A stretch of 64,000 bases of DNA from Calothrix sp. PCC 6303 (GTDB lineage: Bacteria > Cyanobacteriota > Cyanobacteriia > Cyanobacteriales > Nostocaceae), in the NCBI RefSeq assembly GCF_000317435.1, contig NC_019751.1, positions 1,116,001-1,180,000 of the forward strand, written 5' to 3'. The notes under the pieces are model-generated. The model searched no databases. It was not told the origin of the DNA and was given only the letters and a program-made list of their open reading frames with translations. The position numbers and the translations under genes are program-made. Numbering within the stretch: the first letter of the stretch is position 1; each line of letters starts with the position of its first letter. Positions 8,912 through 17,572 of this stretch are shown one piece after another.

Positions 8912-10261
8912 TCAATACTTATTTGTTTTTTCTAACTCTTTCATTTGTGCCAAAGCCTGTTGATTTCTCGGATTGAGCTTTAATGCTTCCTTAAAAGCTA
9001 ATTTTGCATCTGCTTTATTTGGTTTTTCCGAACTTATAATTAGGCTACCAAAACTCACATATAAATCAGACATATTTTTGGGATGAATTTTCTTAGCAAG
9101 TTGAGTGTACATAGCTATCACACTTGACATACCTTGTTTTTGGTAGTTAGCAAACCCAACTGTTGCACAAGTGTCATAGGTTTTATAAAATTCGTACTCT
9201 GTTTTGATTTCAATTGTCTTTTGGCACATTGCCATAGCTTCATTTAATTTATTTTGTTGAATCAAAACTTCTGCTAATGCCTGATATCGATAATCTTCTG
9301 GTTCCAATTTAATTGCTTGGCGGTATGCATTTGCAGCAGCTTCCAGGTTCTTTTGGGATACAAAATTATTACCTAAAAGCACATAATTCTCGGCTGAAGG
9401 TTTAATGGCAATTGCCTGTTGAAAAACTTTAAATGCACTCACAAAATCTTCTTTCTGAGTAAAAACATATCCCAAAACGTGCAGGGGAATATCATTTTTT
9501 GGATCTTCTTTGGCATATTGAGTTAAAGTTGCCACCGCTTGGGGATAATCCAATATCTCAGCCAAACCAGTATAAGATGTGTAGCTGGTGGGGTCTAGTT
9601 TGATAGCTTGACGATAAGTAGCGATCGCATCTTTGGTTTTACCCTGTTTAATCAAGGTTTCTGCTACAGAATTGTACAACCATGAATATTCTGGCTGTAA
9701 TGCGATCGCTTGTCGAAAAGCTGCTATCCCTTCATCAAATTTTTCTGCTGCTACAAAGGTTGCACCCAAAGCTTGGTAATAACTGTAAATTGGTTTAATG
9801 GAAATAGCTTGACGAATTGCAGCTATGGCTTCAGGGTATTTTTCTTGCTGACTGTATGTTAAACCCAAACCATAATGAGCATCATCATTTTTCGGTTCAA
9901 GTTTGATTGCTTCTTTATAGGCAATTACAGATGCATCCAGCTTCTCGCTATCTCGTAACTTCTCCCCATAATCTCGATAAATCTTAGGGCTTTTTTGCAA
10001 CTTCAAAGCCTGTTCATATGCGGCAATTCCTTCATCATTTCGACTTTGAGAAAAGAAGGTATCACCTAACCGCGCATAGGCAAAAGCATCTTTAGGTTGC
10101 AACTTAATTACTTGCTGCCAGGTTGTTTCCGCTTTTTCATAATCGGAATTAGATTGGGCAGTTTGTGCGGCTTCAACTAGTTCGACAACCTGGGCAACAG
10201 AAATTTGTGGCATTATTGCCAAAGAAAAACCTAAAGCTATGGGTAATATTTTTTTGACCAT
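8912..10261 (-). CDS. Exported TPR-repeat protein
   Basis: The protein is about 449 residues from the ATG at 10261 (MVKKILPIALGF...); an upstream TTG would add four residues but is less likely. It begins with a clear signal peptide ending near SVAQ. The rest is about ten consecutive 34-residue tetratricopeptide repeats, for example AFAYARLGDTFFSQSRNDEGIAAYEQALKL cut into units, with the W-LG-Y-A-F-A-P pattern. TPR solenoids bind proteins; no catalytic domain is present. The protein probably acts in the periplasm or at the cell surface. The gene is convergent with pabAB and divergent from hflX. Several HIP1 octamers fall inside the coding region. Confidence 0.85.
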   Translation of the reverse strand: MVKKILPIALGFSLAIMPQISVAQVVELVEAAQTAQSNSDYEKAETTWQQVIKLQPKDAFAYARLGDTFFSQSRNDEGIAAYEQALKLQKSPKIYRDYGEKLRDSEKLDASVIAYKEAIKLEPKNDDAHYGLGLTYSQQEKYPEAIAAIRQAISIKPIYSYYQALGATFVAAEKFDEGIAAFRQAIALQPEYSWLYNSVAETLIKQGKTKDAIATYRQAIKLDPTSYTSYTGLAEILDYPQAVATLTQYAKEDPKNDIPLHVLGYVFTQKEDFVSAFKVFQQAIAIKPSAENYVLLGNNFVSQKNLEAAANAYRQAIKLEPEDYRYQALAEVLIQQNKLNEAMAMCQKTIEIKTEYEFYKTYDTCATVGFANYQKQGMSSVIAMYTQLAKKIHPKNMSDLYVSFGSLIISSEKPNKADAKLAFKEALKLNPRNQQALAQMKELEKTNKY

Positions 10262-10482
10262 TTTTTCTGACAATTAATTCTGCCTGGTTAATTATGAACT
10301 TTTTATACCATTTCCGGAAAATTCTGATCAAAATATTTTGTAACTTCCCAACCACCAATTGCCGATTCACTTACCCCAGAAATACTTTGTAGTTTCATGG
10401 CGAGGAACCTCATCTGACTTCGTGAATGTTGTAAAATAGACATATCAGCATTCGAGGACCAGTTCACTGGTTAGATACGCCT

Positions 10483-12228
10483 ATCGAGACTATTTTTGGT
10501 AATCTCCAAGGTTTAAAGACCAGCCAGCTGAAACACCTTCAGCGGCTTTACCACCAGCGCGTACCGGGCGATCGCATCACCACGTCCGATTTTTCCGAGC
10601 GCTTGGCTGCCATAAGTACTGATATCAAACAACCCGTATGTGCCTATCTTAACCGTCGGGGACAGGTGATTCGGGTCGGAATAGGTACTCCACGTCAAAC
10701 CCAAATTCCCCTCTCAGAATTGCCTAGATACGGTGCAGAACGACTTAGTGGTATCCGTTGTATATCTACCCAACTAAAGGCAGAACTGCCCAGTGATGCG
10801 GCTTTAACGGCAATGGCGATGCAGCGTCTTGATGCTTTAGTTGTGTTAAATATTACAGGAACAGGATTCACAAAACGTGGCGGTGGCGCTACAGGCTATG
10901 TTAAAGATGTATATTTGGCACATCTTAATGCCCAATTATCCCGTGTCCTAATTACTAGCGGTGTTTCCATTACAGATGAAGGAAATGCCTTAGCAACACC
11001 AAGTTGGCAGATTTCCCCACCCATGAGTTTGGATGAGATTTCCGATCAAGATTTCATGGACTTGGTGGAAGGATTAGAAGAAGAATTTCGGCGAGAGTAT
11101 GTAGCGCAAGAGGTTGACAGTAAGAGCGATCGCGTAGTGATTGTAGGGGTAGTAACTGATGGTATCTCACCACAACGCTTTCAAGATGTGATTGAAGAGT
11201 TGGCGCGGTTAGTTGATACTGCTGGGGGTGAAGTTTTACAAACAATCCTCCAAAAAAGAAACCGCATCCATCCCCAAACAGTTGTGGGGGAGGGAAAAGT
11301 CCAAGAAATCGCCCTGGCAGCGCAAACTCTTGGTGCGACTTTGGTGGTTTTTGATCGTAACCTGTCCCCATCCCAAGCCCGAAACTTAGAAAACCAAATC
11401 GGTATCCGTGTAGTGGATCGCACCGAAGTTATTCTAGATATCTTCGCCCAACGCGCCCAATCCCGCGCAGGGAAACTCCAAGTTGAGTTGGCACAACTAG
11501 AATACATCATGCCACGTCTGAGGGGTAAGGGTGAGGCGATGTCACGGTTAGGGGGTGGTATTGGTACCAGGGGACCTGGGGAAACTAAACTAGAAACTGA
11601 ACGCCGAACCATTCAAAAGCGCATATCACGGTTACAGCAAGAAGTTAACCAACTCCAAGCACATCGTTCCCGATTGCGGCAACGACGACAACATGAAGAA
11701 ATTCCTTCGGTGGCTTTGGTGGGTTATACTAACGCCGGAAAATCAACCCTGTTAAATGCCCTAACTAACGCAGAAGTATACACCGCTGACCAATTATTTG
11801 CTACCCTCGACCCCACTACCCGCCGTTTGGTAGTTCCCGATGTGGTAGAAAATAAACCCCAAGAAATCTTGGTGACAGATACAGTGGGATTCATCCACGA
11901 ACTACCTGATGCTTTGATGGATGCTTTCCGTGCCACCTTAGAGGAAGTCACCGAAGCAGACGCTTTACTACACTTGGTGGATTTATCTCACCCTGCGTGG
12001 TTAAGTCACATTCGCGCTGTACGGGATATCTTAGCAGAAATGCCAGTGACACCGGGACCAGCTTTGGTGATCTTTAATAAAATCGATGAAGCCGATAGTG
12101 ATAGATTAGCGATCGCACGGGAAGAATTCCCCATGGCAGTGTTCATATCTGCTAAACAACGTCTGGGTTTAGAAACCCTGCGGCAGCGGATTGCTCAGTT
12201 GGTTCATTATACAGCTTTGAATGGATAG
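10483..12228 (+). CDS. hflX: Ribosome-associated GTPase HflX
   Basis: The protein has an N-terminal HflX domain, a GGGIGTRGPGETKLE segment, a coiled coil (KRISRLQQEVNQLQAHR) and a GTPase domain with G1 (VGYTNAGKST), G3 (DTVGFI) and G4 (NKID). HflX splits or rescues stalled ribosomes. The usual start codons would begin at TTG 10603, but the same frame is open upstream to 10435 and encodes IETIFGNLQGLKTSQLKHLQ, which matches the N-terminus I recall for cyanobacterial HflX (METIxGNLQGLK...). The position of that Met is an ATC here, so I place the start at 10483 with an unusual or miscalled start codon; CTG 10528 and TTG 10603 are alternatives. Confidence 0.9.
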   Translation: METIFGNLQGLKTSQLKHLQRLYHQRVPGDRITTSDFSERLAAISTDIKQPVCAYLNRRGQVIRVGIGTPRQTQIPLSELPRYGAERLSGIRCISTQLKAELPSDAALTAMAMQRLDALVVLNITGTGFTKRGGGATGYVKDVYLAHLNAQLSRVLITSGVSITDEGNALATPSWQISPPMSLDEISDQDFMDLVEGLEEEFRREYVAQEVDSKSDRVVIVGVVTDGISPQRFQDVIEELARLVDTAGGEVLQTILQKRNRIHPQTVVGEGKVQEIALAAQTLGATLVVFDRNLSPSQARNLENQIGIRVVDRTEVILDIFAQRAQSRAGKLQVELAQLEYIMPRLRGKGEAMSRLGGGIGTRGPGETKLETERRTIQKRISRLQQEVNQLQAHRSRLRQRRQHEEIPSVALVGYTNAGKSTLLNALTNAEVYTADQLFATLDPTTRRLVVPDVVENKPQEILVTDTVGFIHELPDALMDAFRATLEEVTEADALLHLVDLSHPAWLSHIRAVRDILAEMPVTPGPALVIFNKIDEADSDRLAIAREEFPMAVFISAKQRLGLETLRQRIAQLVHYTALNG

Positions 12229-12240
12229 GATTTCTTCCGT

Positions 12241-12264
12241 AGAGACGCGATACATCGCGTCTCT
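12241..12264. repeat. Palindromic AGAGACGCGAT repeat
   Basis: A perfect 11-bp inverted repeat (AGAGACGCGAT, AC, ATCGCGTCTCT) lies just after hflX. It belongs to a family of GTAGAGACG-type palindromes also seen at 35515-35543 and 54645-54665. It may act as a terminator for hflX, but lacks a U tract. Confidence 0.6.
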
Positions 12265-12298
12265 CCATATTTGTATATTTCTTAACAAAGTCTCGTAA

Positions 12299-12362
12299 GT
12301 TGGGTTAGGTGGATAATTGATTTTTAATCAAAACGACAATATATATTCCGCCGTAACCCAAC
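12299..12362. repeat. Imperfect inverted repeat GTTGGGTTA...TAACCCAAC
   Basis: GTTGGGTTA at 12299-12307 pairs with TAACCCAAC at 12354-12362, and the adjacent GGTGGA and TCCGCC extend the stem with one wobble. Related GTTGGGTTAC sequences occur near 3760 and 12433, so this is a dispersed MITE-like repeat. Confidence 0.5.
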
Positions 12363-12428
12363 ATGATCTTGTTGGTAATTTATCATCTTTAAATTGGTAT
12401 AAGATGCTTTCCTTCTCCACGAAATATA

Positions 12429-13454
12429 TTATGTTGGGTTACTCTTAGATAAAAATTCTCGCATTTCAGGTGTCGCTAACAACTTCTTCGCATCAATAAT
12501 CAACCGCACACCCCACAACTTTTTCTTGAGAAATGCCTCATCAGCAAAGCTTTTATCAAGAGTTAAAGCTTGTTTTGCCATATTTACAGCTTGTTGTCGC
12601 TGTCCTTTTTTGTGTAAAGCTGTAGATAACGCCAGTAATGGCTCTGCGGATTTTGGATCAATTGTAATCGCTTCTTGCCATTGTTTAATTGCTGTTTCTC
12701 TATCGCCATCCTCATATTTGATTAAACCGATAAAAATAATTGCATCTCTGTACTTTGGATTAATTTTGATAGCTTGGTTTAAATCATCTATTGCCCCTTG
12801 TTTATCTCCCAATCGATAGCGGGCATAACCTCGCCCGCTGTAGACTTGGGCATCGTTGGGATTAATTTTGATGGCTTGGTTGTAATCAGCTAATGCCTGG
12901 TTTAAATCATCTATTGCCCCTTGTTTATCTCCCAATTCGTAGCGGACATAACCCCGGCTGTTGTAGGCATCAGCATAGTTGGGATTAATTATGATGGCTT
13001 GGTTTAAATCAGCTATTGCCCCTTGCTTATCTCCCAATTCGTAGCGGAAATAACCCCGCCTGTTGTAGGCTATGGCATCGTTGGGATTAATTTTGATGGC
13101 TTGGTTGTAATCGGCTAATGCACCTTGTTTATCTCCCAACTCATCGCGGGTAGCACCCCGGTTTCCGTAGGCATTGGCATAGTTGGGATTAATTTTGATA
13201 GCTTGGTTGTAATCGGCTAATGCACCTTGTTTATCTCCCAATTCTTTGCGGGTAGCACCCCGGTTTCCGTAGGCATTGGCATAGTTGGGATCGAGTTTAA
13301 TTGCTTCGCTGTAATCAGCTAATGCACCCCGAAAATCCTTCTTCTCATATTTCTCATTCCCTTTAATCAAGAAATCATCTGGTTTCAATGCAGTTGCCAC
13401 CACATCCGGTGGTTTCACTCCCACATCAATCCCCACTGCTATCAGTTGCCGCAA
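12429..13454 (-). CDS. TPR-repeat C-terminal part of a split trypsin-TPR protein
   Basis: This 341-residue frame begins at a TTG (LRQLIAVGIDVGVKPPD) inside the end of the upstream trypsin-like frame and overlaps it by 13 bp. It then holds about eight TPR units with the consensus AIKINPNYANAYGNRG and LGDKQGALADYNQ. Cyanobacteria often encode single proteins with a trypsin domain followed by TPRs. The peptide just upstream of this start in this frame (PIYSALRQLIAVGIDVG) looks like the usual domain junction, so the two frames are probably one gene broken by a frameshift between about 13442 and 13520. Several TPR units are nearly identical at DNA level, and one is irregular (about 12840-12910). 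Confidence 0.75.
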   Translation of the reverse strand: MRQLIAVGIDVGVKPPDVVATALKPDDFLIKGNEKYEKKDFRGALADYSEAIKLDPNYANAYGNRGATRKELGDKQGALADYNQAIKINPNYANAYGNRGATRDELGDKQGALADYNQAIKINPNDAIAYNRRGYFRYELGDKQGAIADLNQAIIINPNYADAYNSRGYVRYELGDKQGAIDDLNQALADYNQAIKINPNDAQVYSGRGYARYRLGDKQGAIDDLNQAIKINPKYRDAIIFIGLIKYEDGDRETAIKQWQEAITIDPKSAEPLLALSTALHKKGQRQQAVNMAKQALTLDKSFADEAFLKKKLWGVRLIIDAKKLLATPEMREFLSKSNPT

Positions 13455-14146
13455 TGCCGAATAAATCGGCCACCACCTGTAAGTACCTTGGCTTGACTTT
13501 TTTCATTTCCTCCCTGCTCATCTACTCTGCCGTGAATCGCCACCAATTCCCCGCTATCATTGAGTACGGCTCCACCGCTCATCCCTCGGAGTGTATCGTT
13601 GCTATAAAATAGGTTGTAGCCTTCCCGTTGCGCTCTCCCGTTGGCGTTGACTATACCAGTATTCAGAAATAAATCAGAGTCATTTAGGGTTCCTGTTCTG
13701 GCTGGGAAACCGGCTACATATACAGTTGTGGTGCTAACTGCATTATCTGAATTGCCAATTTTTGCCACTGTATATTGCTGATTGCTGCTAAATTCGGCTG
13801 TAGCTAAATCAAAGCCTGGGATATCTTTATTTTTTAACTGCTGGATATTTTTGAGTTGATGGCTTTTGCCATCGGGTGTAGTTAGGGTTTGAGTTTTGGT
13901 GTTGATGACTCCCCCTTTTTTGACAACATGCAAAGCAGTCAATACAGTGTAGGTGTTGCCTGTTTGTTTAATTATTACTCCCGAACCAGAATTAGTTGGG
14001 TTTTCGGCATCGATTATTTTGACGGTGATAGCTGTGGCGATTTTATTGATATCAACGGCAGAGATGGCGGCAATTGTGATGTGTGGTTGAATAAGGACAA
14101 TTGATGTCCCAATGAGTGCGGCATTCAGGATCGAGAGATTTCTCAT
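13442..14146 (-). CDS. Trypsin-like serine protease, N-terminal part of a frameshifted gene
   Basis: The 234-residue frame from ATG 14146 begins with a signal peptide (MRNLSILNAALIGTSIVLI...) and then a trypsin-like domain. The catalytic triad is visible as His73 in LTALHVV, Asp113 in GFDLATAEF and Ser190 in GMSGGAVL. The frame ends abruptly with GGGRFIRHCGN and a stop, right where the TPR frame begins in another phase. The protease domain itself seems nearly complete, so activity may be retained without the TPRs. The alternative TTG start at 14167 adds seven residues. A sequencing error would explain the split equally well. Confidence 0.78.
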   Translation of the reverse strand: MRNLSILNAALIGTSIVLIQPHITIAAISAVDINKIATAITVKIIDAENPTNSGSGVIIKQTGNTYTVLTALHVVKKGGVINTKTQTLTTPDGKSHQLKNIQQLKNKDIPGFDLATAEFSSNQQYTVAKIGNSDNAVSTTTVYVAGFPARTGTLNDSDLFLNTGIVNANGRAQREGYNLFYSNDTLRGMSGGAVLNDSGELVAIHGRVDEQGGNEKSQAKVLTGGGRFIRHCGN

Positions 14147-14212
14147 AAATGCTGTTTTAGATAGCAATTAAAAAATAGATTTAGCTAAACCTCGTCCATT
14201 TTGAAACCTGGA

Positions 14213-14269
14213 GTAGTGCGGGCATCTTGCCCGCTACTGCAAATACGGGAGCAAGATGCTCCCACTACT
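14213..14269. repeat. GCATCTTGC hairpin repeat
   Basis: GTAGTG-x-GGGCATCTTGCCCG pairs with CGGGAGCAAGATGCTCCC-x-CTAC as a long imperfect hairpin upstream of the trypsin gene. It shares the GCATCTTGC/GCAAGATGC core with the MITE family described below but lacks that family's GGGACTTCC ends. Confidence 0.6.
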
Positions 14270-14355
14270 TTTAAAACTATGGTTCTCAAAAAAGATATGG
14301 TTTATCTAGCAGAATATACTGAATGTCACAGATAAAGCTAATTTTTACATGAATT

Positions 14356-15237
14356 TTAAAAACACCCAATAATCATCCCTATCAGAAGAATAAAACCAAT
14401 CCAAACATTTTGACGAAACATTTGCCCATAAACTGGATTGGGTAAATTTTCCTGATTTAAACGTACGATATGCCAAGCCCAACCACAAAGGGCGATCGCT
14501 AAACTGATCCAAAAGGCAAAATGGAGATGGATAACTATAGCTAAATCAGCAAGTAAGCCAATAGTAGCTACATAGAAAAACGCGATCGCACTCACCACAT
14601 ATTTACCAAAAAACAAGGCACTGGAGTTAATTCCAATCCTTTGATCATCAATGCGATCGCTCATGGCGTAAACTGTATCAAAACCCAATGTCCACATCAC
14701 CGTTGCCCCCCACAGTAACCAAGTGGGTTGGGAAATATCTTTGGTGACAGCACTCCAACTAATTAAAACTGCAAATCCCCAAGCAATAGACAACACCAAC
14801 TGAGGTACAGGAAATACCCGTTTTGCGCCTGGATATAAGACAATTACGGGAACAGCCGCTACACACAACCAAAATGATAAACGGTTAAGATAGAAAGCAA
14901 GTCCCGCTGCACATACCATCGAGACAAGCGCCACACCAATCCCCACCTTCAAAGATAATGCCCTTGAAGCCAAAGGGCGATCGCGTGTGCGTTCAACTTC
15001 CGGATCTATATCTCGATCCCAAAGATCATTTACCACACATCCCGCTGCACTGGTAGCCAAAGTTCCCAAAACTATCACACCTACCAAAGGCAGTGGTGGT
15101 TTGCCCCCAGCAGCCAGGAAAACCGCCCACAGTGCCGGAATCATCAAAATTAATCTACCTTCGGGCTTGTGCCAGCGCAAAAGCTGGATAATTGCGGGCA
15201 AAACAGGTTGTTGATTGCTTTCAGGCTGGGTCAACAT
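14356..15237 (-). CDS. ubiA: 4-hydroxybenzoate polyprenyltransferase (UbiA family)
   Basis: The 293-residue integral membrane protein has the UbiA prenyltransferase signatures: first aspartate-rich motif NDLWDRDIDPEVERTRDRPL (about residue 67) and second motif DRIDDQRIGI (about 190). Around eight hydrophobic helices surround them. In cyanobacteria this enzyme attaches a solanesyl chain to 4-hydroxybenzoate for plastoquinone, so plqA would be an equivalent name. It acts in the membrane. The ATG start gives family length. It is divergent from the ppx gene and stands alone. Confidence 0.9.
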   Translation of the reverse strand: MLTQPESNQQPVLPAIIQLLRWHKPEGRLILMIPALWAVFLAAGGKPPLPLVGVIVLGTLATSAAGCVVNDLWDRDIDPEVERTRDRPLASRALSLKVGIGVALVSMVCAAGLAFYLNRLSFWLCVAAVPVIVLYPGAKRVFPVPQLVLSIAWGFAVLISWSAVTKDISQPTWLLWGATVMWTLGFDTVYAMSDRIDDQRIGINSSALFFGKYVVSAIAFFYVATIGLLADLAIVIHLHFAFWISLAIALCGWAWHIVRLNQENLPNPVYGQMFRQNVWIGFILLIGMIIGCF

Positions 15238-15651
15238 AGATGGTGCGAATTCTTCAAAACAATTTAACTTAATACATCTTCACACGTATAGGATAACTTT
15301 ATTTGCTATCTGTAGGATCAGAGTTATAGGTGGCAACTTTAGATACACTCAATAGGAGGCAGAGGGGCAGGAAGCAGGGAGAAAGGAGAGATGAGAGAAG
15401 CGGTTAGCTATTAGCTGTTAGCTGTTAGCCAAAAGACAATTAAATAAACCTTAATAGCCTTTTGAGAAGTTGAATTTTTAACCGTTCTGAGTATGATAAA
15501 ACCCCATGCGATAGTAATTCTGTACAACCACACGAATTTATACTAATTTAGAGTTTTCTCTGTGCTTCCGACTCCTCTATTCTTCGTTGACTTTTGCCTC
15601 ATGTTTCCCTAAATACAATTTTGTCGCATCCAAAACAGAGAGAACACTTAC
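15238..15651. other. Divergent spacer between ubiA and ppx with tandem repeats
   Basis: The 414-bp spacer holds an STRR-type GGCAGAGGGGCAGGAAG run at about 15353-15391 and a TTAGCTG heptamer run (three copies) at about 15413-15430. No gene is visible. Promoters for both flanking genes should lie here, but I see no hexamer pair strong enough to call. Confidence 0.5.
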
Positions 15652-17301
15652 ATGGTGGATTTAATTTCAGCTAGCTGGGAAAGTCTTGCGGTTCCAACGG
15701 CAAATCCTCATCGGATTATCGCTGCTATTGATCTGGGGACTAATTCGTTACATATGGTGATTGTCCAAATTGAACCGACGTTACCATCTTTTAGTATTAT
15801 TGCCCGTGAGAAGGAAACAGTTCGATTAGGTGATCGTGATTTAACAACTGGAAACCTTAAACCAGAAGTTATGCGACGGGCAATTTCTGCAATGCGTCGA
15901 TTTCAAGAAGTCGCCAAAACCATGAATGTGGAAACTATTGTTGCGGTTGCCACCAGTGCTGTGAGGGAATCACCGAATGGGAAGGATTTTCTCCAACAAA
16001 TCGAAGTCGAAACTGGTTTACATGTAGACTTGATTTCTGGACATGAGGAAGCGAGAAGGATTTATTTAGGGGTGTTATCGGGGATGGAATTTAATAACCA
16101 ACCCCATACGATTATTGATATTGGTGGTGGTTCCACTGAAATTATTTTGGGTGATAGCCACGAAGAAAGGACATTAACTAGTACCAAAATTGGTGCAGTT
16201 AGGCTTACAAGTGAATTAATTACTACTGACCCGATTTGTGATACTGAATTTGAATACCTCCAGGCTTATGCTAGGGGGATGCTAGAGCGCTCTATTGAGG
16301 AAGTGATGGCAAACCTTCAATTTGGGGAATCACCGCGCTTGGTGGGGACAGCAGGAACTATTGAGACAATAGCAGGAATTCATGCCCGCGAGCATTTGGG
16401 TTTTATTCCCACAACTTTGAATGGGTATCAATTTTCACTGCGAGATTTGCGAGAATGGGTATATAGACTCAGAAAAATGACCAATTCAGAACGCGCTCAA
16501 GTTCCGGGGATGCCCGATAAACGTTCTGAGGTGATTTTAGCAGGTGCGGTGATTCTCCAAGAAGCGATGACTTTATTAGGATTACAAACCATTTGTGTGT
16601 GTGAGCGATCGCTTCGAGAAGGCGTGGTGGTAGATTGGATGCTAACCCACGGTTTAATTGAAGACAGGTTACGCTACCAAGGTTCAGTTAGACAGCGCAG
16701 TGTCCTCAAAATCGCCAAGAAATTTCATGTGAATCTCCAGCATAGCGATCGCGTAGCAGGATTTGCTATTAGTATTTTTGATCAAACTCAAGGAATTCTC
16801 CACAATTGGAATTCGGAAGCACGTCAATTACTTTGGTCTGCGTCAATTCTCCACAATTGTGGACACTATATCAATCATTCTTCCCATCATAAACATTCTT
16901 ACTATTTAATTCGCAACGGCGAATTACTTGGTTATACAGAAACTGAAATTGAAATTATTGCGAATATTGCCCGTTATCATCGCAAATCTCCACCCAAGAA
17001 AAAGCACGAAAATTATCGAATTTTGGTTAACAAAGAACATCGCACCATGATCGATCATCTCAGTGCAATTCTAAGATTAGCAACAGCACTAGATCGCCGT
17101 CAAATAGGCGCTATTTCTCGCGTTCAATGTGATATTAATCGAGGAAAAAATGAATTAAAGCTACATGTTCATGCTAATCATCCTAATGATGATTGCTCTT
17201 TGGAACTTTGGAGCTTAGATTACAATAAGGAAGTCTTTGAAAACGAGTTTAATCTTAAAGTAATTGCAGTTTTAAAACCTACTGTCATTTCCTTGAATTA
17301 G
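15652..17301 (+). CDS. ppx: Exopolyphosphatase (Ppx/GppA family) with HD domain
   Basis: The 549-residue protein starts its Ppx/GppA actin-like ATPase fold at AAIDLGTNSLHMVIV (about 25-40), with the phosphate 2 loop DIGGGSTEI (about 160) and VGTAGTIETIAG (about 237). The C-terminal part (about 330-545) is an HD-type domain with HxxxH-like HNCGHYINHSSHHKHS. Ppx cleaves terminal phosphates from polyphosphate, and related GppA removes phosphate from pppGpp. Full-length fusion to the HD region is normal for cyanobacterial and proteobacterial Ppx. The ATG follows a GAGAG-rich upstream region. It is monocistronic by spacing. Confidence 0.92.
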   Translation: MVDLISASWESLAVPTANPHRIIAAIDLGTNSLHMVIVQIEPTLPSFSIIAREKETVRLGDRDLTTGNLKPEVMRRAISAMRRFQEVAKTMNVETIVAVATSAVRESPNGKDFLQQIEVETGLHVDLISGHEEARRIYLGVLSGMEFNNQPHTIIDIGGGSTEIILGDSHEERTLTSTKIGAVRLTSELITTDPICDTEFEYLQAYARGMLERSIEEVMANLQFGESPRLVGTAGTIETIAGIHAREHLGFIPTTLNGYQFSLRDLREWVYRLRKMTNSERAQVPGMPDKRSEVILAGAVILQEAMTLLGLQTICVCERSLREGVVVDWMLTHGLIEDRLRYQGSVRQRSVLKIAKKFHVNLQHSDRVAGFAISIFDQTQGILHNWNSEARQLLWSASILHNCGHYINHSSHHKHSYYLIRNGELLGYTETEIEIIANIARYHRKSPPKKKHENYRILVNKEHRTMIDHLSAILRLATALDRRQIGAISRVQCDINRGKNELKLHVHANHPNDDCSLELWSLDYNKEVFENEFNLKVIAVLKPTVISLN

Positions 17302-17328
17302 GGAAATACCGCAAAAGTTTTTCCCGAT

Positions 17329-17353
17329 CCTCGACTCCTCCAAGAAGTCGGGG
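17329..17353. terminator. Hairpin after ppx (CCTCGACT/AGTCGGGG)
   Basis: CCTCGACT pairs with AGTCGGGG (one G-U pair) around a CCTCCAAGA loop, 28 bp after the ppx stop. A closely related, better-paired hairpin lies at 48454-48479 after xisI, so this is a dispersed CCCCGACT-type palindrome often found at gene ends. Confidence 0.5.
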
Positions 17354-17572
17354 ATATATCTGATTTTCCCGTAAGCCACTTATTGTATAAATTTTCTTCC
17401 AATATACTATATACCTGAATGTAAAATTTTGATATTTTTGATCTTACTGAACTTTTATCACTTAACTTTTGCCATATAGTTACAATTCACAAAAATGTAT
17501 TCCTCTTGACTTGAACTGTTTTCAAAATAGTATGAGTCTTAAAATTCAGTTCGTAAACTTTCCAGGCGCAAA

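Noticed and set aside
8782-8976. Plus-strand frame overlapping the TPR gene end
   Set aside because: It runs through an STRR repeat and the antisense of the TPR protein; no family pattern.
12429-13454. TPR DNA repeats as a non-coding tandem array
   Set aside because: The period is 102 bp (34 codons), the frame is open throughout and the translation fits TPR consensus.
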